Shown: piece after piece, positions 1-6,645 of the stretch
Layout of the letters: each line of letters opens with the position of its first letter
Numbering within the stretch: the stretch's first letter is position 1
The notes under the pieces: generated by a model
What the model saw: the letters and a program-made list of their open reading frames with translations, nothing else
What the model was told of the DNA's origin: nothing
Databases searched by the model: none
Translations under genes and position numbers: made by a program
Assembly (NCBI GenBank): GCA_964411985.1
Contig: CAYPNF010000003.1
Location: forward strand, 124,001-188,000
Source: CAYPNF01 sp964411985
GTDB taxonomy: Bacteria; Verrucomicrobiota; Verrucomicrobiia; Limisphaerales; J093
Length of the DNA: 64,000 bases
Reading direction: 5' to 3'

Positions 1-177
1 CGCGCGCCCTTCCAGCCTTTCTTTACCACCAAGCCTGACGGCATGGGGATGGGGCTGGTCATCAGCCGTTCCATCCTTGAGGCCCACGGAGGTCAGCTGC
101 GATTGGGGAACCACCCCGAAGGCGGCGCCGAGTTTTCCCTTGAATTGCCACTACCAGATACCAAGCCAGGCCCATGA
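1..177 (+). CDS. sensor histidine kinase, C-terminal fragment (FixL-like)
   Basis: The reading frame is open from the window edge and ends in TGA at 175-177. It encodes the last 58 residues of a histidine-kinase ATPase domain: an F-box (PFFTTK), a G2-like GMGMGL and the usual closing strand (GGAEFSLELP). The kinase autophosphorylates and passes phosphate to a partner regulator. It overlaps the next gene by four bases (ATGA), so the two are translationally coupled and almost certainly a cognate pair. The sensor and dimerisation domains lie outside the window, so the signal cannot be read here. FixL is suggested only by the FixJ-type partner. Confidence 0.9.
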   Translation, partial: RAPFQPFFTTKPDGMGMGLVISRSILEAHGGQLRLGNHPEGGAEFSLELPLPDTKPGP

Positions 178-785
178 GCGAGAAACCTATGGTTGCCGTG
201 GTGGATGACGATAAGGCGATGCGAGGGGCGCTGGAGCGCCTCTTTCGCACGCAGGGCCTGGCCTCCAAGGCTTTTGCCAATCCGGAAGAGCTCCTGAGTT
301 CCCTTCCCTCCCTGACTCTTGATTGCATCGTACTGGATCTTCGCATGCCTGAACTCAACGGATTGGAGCTACAGAGGAAGCTCCGCGAGCAGGGAGTCAT
401 GACCCCGATCATCTTCCTGACCGGGCACGCTGACGTCCCCAGCAGCGTCAAGGCCATGAAAAATGGCGCACTGGATTTTCTTGCCAAACCTTTTCAAGAA
501 GACGACCTGCTGGCTGCCATTCGGGATGCGGTCCAGAGGAGCTCGGAGGCTCGTGCCAGACAAGCGAATCTACAGGCCATACAGTCAAGGCTTGAGTCCC
601 TGACACCCCGCGAGCGGGAAGTCATGCTGTTGGTCGTGCAGGGAAGGATGAATAAGGAGATTGCCGCAGACCTCGGCGCCAGTATAGCCACCGTGAAGAT
701 TCATCGAGGCCGGGTCATGCGCAAGATGGAGGTGCATTCGCTCGCTGAGCTCGTTCAAGCGGCAGAATCCCTCGGGCTGCTGTAG
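174..785 (+). CDS. FixJ/TtrR-family response regulator (receiver + LuxR HTH)
   Basis: A 203-residue two-domain regulator. Residues 5-120 form a receiver with the acidic pocket (VDDD, residues 10-13), phospho-acceptor Asp55 in LDLRMPE, the Thr in FLTGH and the Lys in AKPF. Residues 135-203 are a LuxR/GerE helix-turn-helix opening with LTPREREVM. The layout and length match FixJ/TtrR/NodW proteins, which activate transcription when phosphorylated. The ATG overlaps the kinase stop, so the start is firm. A strong terminator follows two bases after the stop. The target genes are not evident. Confidence 0.93.
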   Translation: MSEKPMVAVVDDDKAMRGALERLFRTQGLASKAFANPEELLSSLPSLTLDCIVLDLRMPELNGLELQRKLREQGVMTPIIFLTGHADVPSSVKAMKNGALDFLAKPFQEDDLLAAIRDAVQRSSEARARQANLQAIQSRLESLTPREREVMLLVVQGRMNKEIAADLGASIATVKIHRGRVMRKMEVHSLAELVQAAESLGLL

Positions 786-786
786 C

Positions 787-808
787 CTGTCGCGTTGCGA
801 CAGCTTTT
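787..808 (+). terminator. rho-independent terminator after the FixJ-like gene
   Basis: A perfect 7-bp stem (CTGTCGC, 787-793; GCGACAG, 797-803) with a GTT loop is followed by CTTTT. It begins two bases after the stop codon at 785 and ends the kinase-regulator transcript. Its 3' arm runs into the first copy of the 280-bp repeat. Confidence 0.85.
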
Positions 809-1081
809 GGAGTGCGGCGGGAAGCGAAGCGATGTACCGCTTTTGGCGCCTGCGCGAATGGATCAAGTCACCAGGAAGGGAGAGGACGAATGCCTCCTTC
901 TTCCTGTCAGCTTCGGTTTTCTTCATGGTGCCCCTCACTTCCACCGCTTCGAACTTCTTCTGGCTGAAAATCGAAGTCTAAACCATGAAGCGGAGGAAGG
1001 GGATGGAAGGGGAAAAGCGGCACCTGAGGGCGCACGCACTCCAAGACCTGGCGGAATTCCACAGCCCTTTCGCTCTGGCGA
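802..1081. repeat. 280-bp tandem repeat, unit A
   Basis: The 280 bases starting AGCTTTTGGAGTGCGG are followed directly by a second copy starting at 1082. An inverted, diverged copy lies at 5873-6078. Short frames run through the unit on both strands, for example one beginning MKKTEADRKKEAF on the minus strand, but they are open through the repeat without a ribosome-binding site or a recognisable domain. I regard the unit as a non-coding dispersed repeat. Confidence 0.85.
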
Positions 1082-1353
1082 AGCTTTTGGAGTGCGGTGA
1101 GGAGCGAAGCGAAGTACCGCTTTTGGCGCCTGCGCGAATGGATCAAGTCACCAGGAAGGGAGAGGACGNNNNNNNNNNNNNNNNNNNNNNNNNNNNNNNN
1201 NNNNNNNNNNNNNNNNNNNNNNNNNNNNNNNNNNNNNNNNNNNNNNNNNNNNNNNNNNNNNNNNNNNNAAGGGGATGGAAGGGGAAAAGCGGCACCTGAG
1301 GGCGCACGCACTCCAAGACCTGGAGGAGTTCCACAGCCCTTTCGCTCTGGCGA
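1082..1353. repeat. 280-bp tandem repeat, unit B (contains assembly gap)
   Basis: Second copy of the unit, interrupted by 100 Ns (1169-1268). The sequence before the gap stops at GAGAGGACG and resumes at AAGGGGATGG. In unit A these anchors are separated by 108 bases. The true gap is therefore probably 108 bases, or 108 plus whole multiples of 280 if more copies were collapsed. Confidence 0.85.
1169..1268. other. assembly gap of 100 Ns
   Basis: Exactly 100 Ns, the conventional placeholder for an unknown scaffold gap, inside a tandem repeat. Reading frames translated across it are meaningless. Confidence 0.99.
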
Positions 1354-1379
1354 AGCTTTTGAAGTGCGGCGAGGAGCGC
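1354..1379. repeat. start of a third, truncated repeat copy
   Basis: Begins AGCTTTTGAAGTGCGGCGAG, close to the first 25 bases of units A and B, then diverges. The remaining bases up to 1563 show no gene and no clear regulatory site. Confidence 0.6.
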
Positions 1380-1563
1380 ATACACCCAAGGTCTTATAGA
1401 CGGGGAAACCAGTTTGCTTCACTCTTATCCAGACTTGCTTTACTCCCGGTGAGAGCGACAACACCGGATATCGAGGCAGGGGCAATTCAGGCCTTTTGAA
1501 TAGACGTATGTAACAGGGGGCTGGGCTCCCGGCTAATGACTCAACCATCTAGAGAGCACGACC

Positions 1564-2019
1564 TTGGCAAGCCTCGAACAAACACCACCTCCGCACCTGT
1601 CCTCGAACTCCCTCATCGGGATCGTCGATGACGACAGTGCGTTTTTGAGGTCGCTCTCCCGGTTGCTGCGCTCCTCGGGATATGCCGTGGTGACGTTCAC
1701 CTCCGCTGGGGATTGTCTGAACGCCCTCCCCCCGCTCCGCCCTTGTTGCCTGATTGTGGATGTTCACATGCCCAAAATGGACGGGTTTGGCTTGCTTCAG
1801 GCCCTCCGCAAGCGTGGCGACCTGACACCGGTCCTTTTCGTCACCGGACATGAATCGCCCGCGGCACATGCCCGGGCCAGAGAAGGGAACTCGTTGGGGC
1901 TTTTTCCCAAAGCCTTCCACGAAAATGCTTTGCTGGCCTCAATCGCGAGTGCGGTGCAACTGGGGGAAGATCCGCGCTACTCTCGTCCGCACGGGGCTCC
2001 CCGCTCGCACGGACCCTGA
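1564..2019 (+). CDS. stand-alone response-regulator receiver protein
   Basis: A 151-residue protein that is essentially one FixJ-type receiver domain (residues 17-135): acidic pocket VDDD (21-24), phospho-acceptor Asp66 in IVDVHMP, Thr in VTGH and Lys in FPKAF. There is no output domain; the C-terminal 20 residues are low-complexity and basic. Such proteins normally act as phosphate sinks or as protein-interaction switches. The frame starts at TTG (1564); no better ATG is available and the upstream GAGAG is a weak ribosome site. It is related to the receivers at 6247 and 174, so it may be a duplicated FixJ N-terminus. The repeat array lies directly upstream. Confidence 0.8.
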   Translation: MASLEQTPPPHLSSNSLIGIVDDDSAFLRSLSRLLRSSGYAVVTFTSAGDCLNALPPLRPCCLIVDVHMPKMDGFGLLQALRKRGDLTPVLFVTGHESPAAHARAREGNSLGLFPKAFHENALLASIASAVQLGEDPRYSRPHGAPRSHGP

Positions 2020-2102
2020 GGAAACGAGCAAGTAACTTCCTCGGTGCTGTCGGTTACCTCCGGTGGGAGATACAAGGGTCGTTTCTCGGTTGGATTCGAC
2101 GA

Positions 2103-2154
2103 AGGCTGCGATTAAAAGGCTGCGACGAAGTGTGCGATGAAGTGTGCGATGAAG
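2103..2154. repeat. short degenerate tandem repeat
   Basis: Two exact 12-base copies of AGTGTGCGATGA (2129-2140 and 2141-2152) are preceded by two looser copies (GGCTGCGATTAA and GGCTGCGACGA). It lies in the 380-base non-coding stretch between the receiver gene and the toxin-antitoxin pair. The same GTGTGCGATTAAG wording returns inside the flanking 90-bp repeats. Confidence 0.6.
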
Positions 2155-2188
2155 GTAGCGGTTCCTCATCTGCGCCCATCTGCCATTT

Positions 2189-2277
2189 GTGGATAACTCC
2201 CCCCCATTCGTGTGATTCGTGTGATTCGTGGTTTCTCTTCGACAAAGTGTGCGATTAAGTCCGCGACGAAGGTTTGG
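2189..2277. repeat. about 90-bp direct repeat, left copy (flanks toxin-antitoxin pair)
   Basis: Runs from GTGGATAACTCC to AAGGTTTGG and contains 9-base sub-repeats (ATTCGTGTG twice, then ATTCGTGG). It is nearly identical to 3091-3181, which lies just after the toxin gene. A further partial ATTCGTGTGATTCGTGG occurs near 2318-2338, next to a similar TCTGTGTG run. The rest of 2020-2402 holds no gene. Confidence 0.85.
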
Positions 2278-2402
2278 GTCCTTTCTGTGTGCTCTGTGTG
2301 TTCTGTGGTTACCCCCCCCCATTCGTGTGATTCGTGGTCTCTCCCTGGCCCGCCGTCTATGGCAAGCCTTGACATAGACTGCCATTGGTCTAGCTTGACC
2401 CC

Positions 2403-2669
2403 ATGAAAGCGGTCACCATCAATATCTCCCTGAACCCGGAGTTGGCCGAGTTCGCTCGCGCCGACGCCCAGGCCCAGGCCTTCGACTCGATGAGCGAGTA
2501 TATGCGCGACCTGATCCGCAACCGCCGCCGCGAACAGATCGACGCGGACGTCGCCTATCTGGAAGAGGCCATCGAGGGTGCACCGTTGGGCGATCCTGAC
2601 GATGCCGAAATGGCCCGGATTGTCGGGGCGCAACATCGCATACGAAGGAGAGTCAAGGCGTGCGCGTAG
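2403..2669 (+). CDS. ribbon-helix-helix antitoxin (ParD/CopG-like)
   Basis: An 88-residue protein. The N-terminus (MKAVTINISLNPELAEF) fits a ribbon-helix-helix strand and first helix, followed by an SMSEYMRDLIR second helix as in ParD/CopG antitoxins. The acidic C-terminal half probably wraps the toxin. It overlaps the PIN toxin downstream by ten bases, typical for type II modules in which the antitoxin binds DNA and represses the operon. The start follows GACCCC with no strong ribosome site, but the ATG lies exactly at the start of the conserved fold. The pair is bracketed by direct repeats, which suggests it moved as a cassette. Confidence 0.85.
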   Translation: MKAVTINISLNPELAEFARADAQAQAFDSMSEYMRDLIRNRRREQIDADVAYLEEAIEGAPLGDPDDAEMARIVGAQHRIRRRVKACA

Positions 2670-3067
2670 TGCTTGACGCCAACGTGGTCTTCTCGGGCGC
2701 GGGCTGGCGCGGTGAGGCGCACCTCTGCCTGCTGGCCATGGCTCGACGCCGCATCACGGCGTTCGCCACCCAGGAAACTCTCGCGGAACTGCGAACGCTG
2801 GTCGCCGAAATCGGCTACAAAACCAAGCACCCCGCCCACAACCTGCTGACTTGGTATCACGACCACGTCACGCTGGTGGAGGCTGCACCGCTGGGTAAAC
2901 AGCGTAGTCGCGATCCGAAGGACGATCCCTATCTGGCCTGTGCTTTAGGCGCTGGGGCAGGGATCATCGTCACCCGCGACACCGACTTGCTAGCCTTGAA
3001 CAAACCCTTCGGCATTCAGGTCCTCACTCCGCGCGAGTTGCTCGCCCGCTTGAACCACCCGCTATGA
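2660..3067 (+). CDS. PIN-domain toxin (putative ribonuclease)
   Basis: A 135-residue PIN-domain protein of the kind named 'toxin component, PIN family'. The acidic residues expected for Mg-dependent RNA cleavage are visible: Asp in VLDANV, Glu in ETLAEL, Asp in DPKDDPYLACAL and Asp in VTRDTDLL. The GTG start overlaps the antitoxin, and GGAG at 2647-2650 is a good ribosome site for it. Its substrate (tRNA, mRNA or rRNA) cannot be read from sequence. A near-copy of the left flanking repeat follows 23 bases after the stop. Confidence 0.88.
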   Translation: MRVVLDANVVFSGAGWRGEAHLCLLAMARRRITAFATQETLAELRTLVAEIGYKTKHPAHNLLTWYHDHVTLVEAAPLGKQRSRDPKDDPYLACALGAGAGIIVTRDTDLLALNKPFGIQVLTPRELLARLNHPL

Positions 3068-3090
3068 GATGCGTCGGCTATCCGTGCAGA

Positions 3091-3181
3091 GTGGATAACT
3101 CCCCACCCCATTCGTGTGATTCGTGTGATTCGTGGTTTCTCTTCGACAAAGTGTGCGATTAAGTCCGCGACAAAGGTTTGG
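3091..3181. repeat. about 90-bp direct repeat, right copy
   Basis: Starts GTGGATAACTCC, has the same 9-base ATTCGTGTG sub-repeats, and ends GACAAAGGTTTGG. It differs from 2189-2277 at only a few positions. Together the two copies enclose the antitoxin and toxin genes. Confidence 0.85.
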
Positions 3182-3190
3182 ATGAAGGAA

Positions 3191-3568
3191 TCAGCGATCC
3201 CCTCGCAATCGGCGAATGCAACCGATCAATTCGTAGGCCGAGAACGGTTTGATCAAGGTGTGATCGGCCCCCATCGCCAGAGCGATTTGCAGCATCCGGT
3301 CTTCATCGTAGCTCTCCGTGAGCGGGTGACCTGAGATCGCGATCACTTTGGCACTTGGAAACCGAGCGCGGATCTCCGTGATCGTTTCCAGTCCATCCTT
3401 TTGCGGCATAACGATATCGGTCACAACGACGTCAGGCGGGTTGGTCTCGGCCAGTTTCAAGGCCTCATCGCCGTTGGCGGCACTGGAAACGGAGTGTCCT
3501 TCCCGGGTGAGATGGTGGCAGAGGGTCTTCCGCAAGAGGTCATTATCGTCCACGAGCAGAATGTTCAT
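3191..3568 (-). CDS. stand-alone CheY-like receiver protein
   Basis: A 125-residue single receiver domain: acidic residues in LLVDDND (Asp7/Asp8), phospho-acceptor Asp51 in VVTDIVMPQKDG, Ser in AISGH and Lys in LIKPF. The short length leaves no room for an output domain. It differs from the FixJ-like receivers at 1564 and 6247 and is closer to receivers that partner hybrid kinases. No kinase is adjacent. The ATG is followed at once by the beta-1 strand (MNILLVDDND), so the start is firm. Confidence 0.88.
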   Translation of the reverse strand: MNILLVDDNDLLRKTLCHHLTREGHSVSSAANGDEALKLAETNPPDVVVTDIVMPQKDGLETITEIRARFPSAKVIAISGHPLTESYDEDRMLQIALAMGADHTLIKPFSAYELIGCIRRLRGDR

Positions 3569-4144
3569 GAAAATGGGAATCGAGTTCTAATTTGTGCGGA
3601 TTCATGGCGCCGCGAACGACCTGGAGCACTCGGAGGGGGTCCTCATAGAGGGCCACCCCGCCTCTACTGAGGCAAGGAGTTACACCAGCTTACTCTGTCG
3701 GCAGACTCCCCCATGACCTGAAGGGGATTTTGTAGGAAAAGCTCCCACAACATCCGAGGTGTCAGAACCCGCCCTTGGTGCTCCGTCTCCTTCTGCTTAT
3801 ACCGCCACGCAAGGGTCCTGAAACAGCCTCGGTAACTCGAAGGAAAGCCCTGTCGGCAGCTAGCCGGAGCAACCGAAGCTTGGCGAGCGCCTGAGAAAGA
3901 TGAACAAAAATTAATTAGGATGATTGATACCATTATGCTTATATCTTAATCATGATGACCTCTGGGCACCTCGCTGAATATGACTCTTCCGTGGAAAGAG
4001 GCGCGCTGTGTTCGTCGATGTGCGTGGAGTTTAACAACTGCAAGATTCTCAAAAAGCAAATAACAGATGATCCCTCCCGCAGTTGAGGTTGTGTCAACCT
4101 CAAAGGCCAACGGACAGTCGTTTACGGTTAAAGCAAATAAAACT
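3569..4144. other. non-coding stretch
   Basis: 576 bases between divergent genes. The part near 3900-3960 is clearly richer in A and T than its surroundings and could hold promoters for either side, but I cannot pick out a convincing -35/-10 pair. The open frames here have atypical composition and no recognisable domain. Confidence 0.5.
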
Positions 4145-4867
4145 ATGAAGATCGACACATTCACCAGAGCGTTGTTGGCAATGATGGTTTCACTGGCAGC
4201 GCAGGCCTATCCGTATCGGAACGCAGGAGGGGCGAGTGGGGGTGGGGACTGCGCGGGATGTCATGCGAATGCAACTCCACAGCCAACCTCTTACTTGTCC
4301 ATCCTCGGTAACCCAACCACCACGGCGGGGGTGAAGACCTTTACTGGAACCCCGGGAGGAACTTTTGCAATTAGTTATGCGGCCAGTGGAGACGTCCCTA
4401 TAGGTGACAGTTACGCCTTCGCTCTCACGGGGTTCAACATTGGGGGACAGGCAAACGCGCTAAACAAGTTGGTTGTTACCCCAACCTCCTCAGGTATTAA
4501 TTGGTCAACTTCAACAGCAACTTCCGCTTCGACGGCGTTGGCTCAACAAGGTTTGCCCGTGGGCGGCAGTTCGAGTGGAGCGACTGTGAATTTCAGATAC
4601 TACACCACCGACTGGGCCTCGACTGCAGGAACGCACGCGGAGCACCTGATGAGCTTCCTGATTGATCCGAGCACTCCCCAGGATACCTATCAACTTGTCG
4701 TCAGGATGTCGAGCGGAACAGGATATGGCGCATCGGACTGGACCCAGGAAGAGAACATTTTGCTAACCGTGGTTCCCGAACCCCAAACCTACGCCATGCT
4801 GAGTGGCGTTGGCTTGGTCGGCTTCGGTGTCGTGCGAAGATGGGCCAAGAACAAGACCAAGAGTTAG
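4145..4867 (+). CDS. PEP-CTERM protein with a single c-haem motif
   Basis: A 240-residue exported protein. A signal peptide (residues 1-21) is followed by a Gly-rich stretch and one CAGCH haem-attachment motif (Cys36, Cys39, His40). A beta-rich Ser/Thr body follows, and the C-terminus carries a PEP-CTERM sorting signal: VPEP, a hydrophobic helix and a basic tail (RRWAKNKTKS). PEP-CTERM proteins are processed by exosortase and are usually linked to exopolysaccharide. A c-haem so close to the mature N-terminus suggests a small surface electron carrier. I chose the ATG at 4145 because it gives the signal peptide; a start 26 codons upstream (4067) gives a hydrophilic extension. A terminator follows at 4901. 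Confidence 0.85.
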   Translation: MKIDTFTRALLAMMVSLAAQAYPYRNAGGASGGGDCAGCHANATPQPTSYLSILGNPTTTAGVKTFTGTPGGTFAISYAASGDVPIGDSYAFALTGFNIGGQANALNKLVVTPTSSGINWSTSTATSASTALAQQGLPVGGSSSGATVNFRYYTTDWASTAGTHAEHLMSFLIDPSTPQDTYQLVVRMSSGTGYGASDWTQEENILLTVVPEPQTYAMLSGVGLVGFGVVRRWAKNKTKS

Positions 4868-4900
4868 ATCTCCAATTCGGATAGAGGCTAGCTATGTGAT

Positions 4901-4929
4901 CGCTCCGTCCTTGTGGACGGAGCGGTTTT
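4901..4929 (+). terminator. rho-independent terminator after the PEP-CTERM gene
   Basis: A perfect 10-bp stem (CGCTCCGTCC and GGACGGAGCG) with loop TTGT is followed by GTTTTC, 33 bases after the stop codon. Confidence 0.9.
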
Positions 4930-5111
4930 CATTTCGGGGCGGAGCCACTTGACAATGGGAGGATCGTCAAGGAGCTTATCTGCTAGTGCAGGCGCTCTGC
5001 GAGCGGGAGAGAAGTCAGGACGGATCACCGTTCTATCAGCAATACGAGCGATTCGAAGCTGGTGCGCCAATCTCTCGCTTCCTGCAATTATCAACTAGGG
5101 TCAATTGACTC

Positions 5112-5870
5112 ATGAAAATCGAACTCCTCGGGGTAGCTCTCAGCCTGGCAGCTCTACCACTCCATGGCCAGACGACCCTTTTTGATTTCGAGAATGCCAC
5201 ACTCTCCTCCTCGCTTCCCCTCGGTTTGAAGGTGGGGGGGATCACAGCCCTCTTTACCGAAACGGGACCGGGTTTCAGTGTTCAGCAGGCGGACAGCCTG
5301 GGCCCAGCACCGGTTGGTTTTTCCGGAAAATGTCTTTTGCCAAAAGGGGTTTCTGCCTCCGATCTGTTGATCAGCTTTTCGCAAGTCTTGAGTGATTTCT
5401 CCATCCTGTACGCGCCGGATGAGTTAGCCTGTGACTCGTCCGCACGAATGAAAGTGACGGCTCTGCTGAGCGGCGTCCCGGTGGCGACCAACACCACCAC
5501 TGCCACCCCGGTGCCCACCACTTGGCCCTCAGCGACGCTGTCGGTGAGTGCGCCAGAGGGATTCAATAGCGTGGTGGTCCATTATGATGCACCTCCACCC
5601 ACGGGCGGCGATTACAACCCGATCTTTATGGTGGACAATATGCGGGTGACCCCACGCTCCCCCACCCTGCGCATCCAATCCACGAAAACCAACAGTGTCG
5701 TCGTGGCATGGCCCTTAGGCGTTAATGGATTCACGCTCCAGCAGAACCCCACGATCACTACTCCGGACTGGGTCAGCGTCACCAACGCGGTCAAGAGCGT
5801 TGGGAGCGAGAGCCAGGTGACGATCGCCACCACGGAGGCAGCTCAGTTCTACCGCCTGTTCCGTCCGTAG
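5112..5870 (+). CDS. secreted protein of unknown function with shared C-terminal module
   Basis: A 252-residue protein with a signal peptide (MKIELLGVALSLAALPLHGQ) and a beta-sandwich-like body (residues 25-180). The last 65 residues read like a module found on several other proteins here: a WPLGVNGFTLQQN strand, then DWVSVTNA, ending in AAQFYRLFRP. I do not recognise a catalytic motif. An ATTGACTC stretch precedes the ATG but no strong ribosome site is visible. It stands alone, with a terminator upstream and a repeat copy immediately downstream. Confidence 0.75.
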   Translation: MKIELLGVALSLAALPLHGQTTLFDFENATLSSSLPLGLKVGGITALFTETGPGFSVQQADSLGPAPVGFSGKCLLPKGVSASDLLISFSQVLSDFSILYAPDELACDSSARMKVTALLSGVPVATNTTTATPVPTTWPSATLSVSAPEGFNSVVVHYDAPPPTGGDYNPIFMVDNMRVTPRSPTLRIQSTKTNSVVVAWPLGVNGFTLQQNPTITTPDWVSVTNAVKSVGSESQVTIATTEAAQFYRLFRP

Positions 5871-5872
5871 TT

Positions 5873-6078
5873 CAAAAGCTTCGCTAGAGCGAGGGGTCTT
5901 TGGAACTCCGCCAGGTCTTGGAGTGCGCGCGCCCCTAGGTGCCGCTTTTTCCCCTTCCATCCGCTTCCTCCGCTTCATGGTTTCGATTTTGATTTAGACT
6001 TTCATTCAGCAGAGGTTCGAAACGGGGAATAGGGGGGCACCATGAAGAAAACCGAAGTTGACAGGAAGAAGGAGGCTT
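5873..6078. repeat. inverted, diverged copy of the 280-bp repeat
   Basis: The sequence from CAAAAGCTTCGC to GAAGGAGGCTTT is the reverse complement, with scattered substitutions, of roughly three quarters of unit A (802-1081). Like the copies at 802-1379 it lies a short distance upstream of a stand-alone receiver gene, but in the opposite orientation. The rest of 5871-6246 holds no gene. Confidence 0.8.
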
Positions 6079-6175
6079 TTCCCCACTCATTAGCCGTAAT
6101 TCGGCACGAAAAAAGCTGGGTTTATACTATGTCGGAAGGGTACACTTCAACGATGTGCCTTTCCTACCTCGAAAC

Positions 6176-6197
6176 GATCCAGCGCGACAACTGGATC
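6176..6197. promoter_or_regulatory. inverted repeat upstream of receiver gene, possible operator
   Basis: GATCCAG (6176-6182) and CTGGATC (6191-6197) form a perfect 7-bp inverted repeat with an 8-base spacer, about 50 bases before the ATG at 6247. No T-run follows, so a protein-binding site is more likely than a terminator. Function is inferred only. Confidence 0.35.
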
Positions 6198-6246
6198 ATC
6201 AGAACCGAGCGCTGACTGAGACACCGAGACCGAATCAGAACAATCA

Positions 6247-6642
6247 ATGGAAACGCCCGCCCCCGTGGTTGCCATCGTGGATGACAGTGAGTCCGTACTC
6301 AAGTCGGTGGGCCGGCTGTTGCGGTCGGCCGGCTACAAATCGATCTGCTTCGAAAGCGCCGAGGATTTTCTCCTTTCCGAATCATATCGCGAGGCGGCCT
6401 GCCTGATCGCAGATTTCTATCTACCGGGAATGAATGGCAAAGCCATGCACTGGCGCCTGCGCGACCTGAACGTTTCTCTTCCCGTGGTGTTCCTGACGGG
6501 AATGAACAACAGCGAAACAAGGGGGTTGGCTGGAGGCGAAGGAGTGTTTGGCCTGTTCTTCAAGCCGTTCAACGAGACCGAGCTCCTGGCGGCGGTCGGG
6601 CGGGCGGTGGACCACGTCCAATCACAGGCAACGGCCTCGTGA
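6247..6642 (+). CDS. stand-alone FixJ-type receiver protein
   Basis: A 131-residue single receiver domain: acidic pocket VDDS (residues 11-14), phospho-acceptor Asp56 in LIADFYLPGMNG, Thr in FLTGMN and Lys in FFKPF. There is no DNA-binding domain. It resembles the N-terminal half of FixJ-like regulators and the receiver at 1564 (both share a RLLRS.GY pattern), pointing to duplication followed by loss of the output domain. It ends four bases before the stop of the convergent OmpR regulator. Confidence 0.85.
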   Translation: METPAPVVAIVDDSESVLKSVGRLLRSAGYKSICFESAEDFLLSESYREAACLIADFYLPGMNGKAMHWRLRDLNVSLPVVFLTGMNNSETRGLAGGEGVFGLFFKPFNETELLAAVGRAVDHVQSQATAS

Positions 6643-6645
6643 CGC

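Noticed and set aside
907..1548. Open frames running through the repeat array and the Ns
   Set aside because: They depend on translating Ns as X, repeat with the unit, and have no ribosome site or domain.
2189..2340. A CRISPR array, suggested by the short ATTCGTGTG repeats
   Set aside because: The repeats are 9 bases, directly adjacent and without unique spacers, and no cas genes are present.
3664..3933. An 89-codon minus-strand frame in the gap before the PEP-CTERM gene
   Set aside because: Composition is atypical, there is no domain and no ribosome site.
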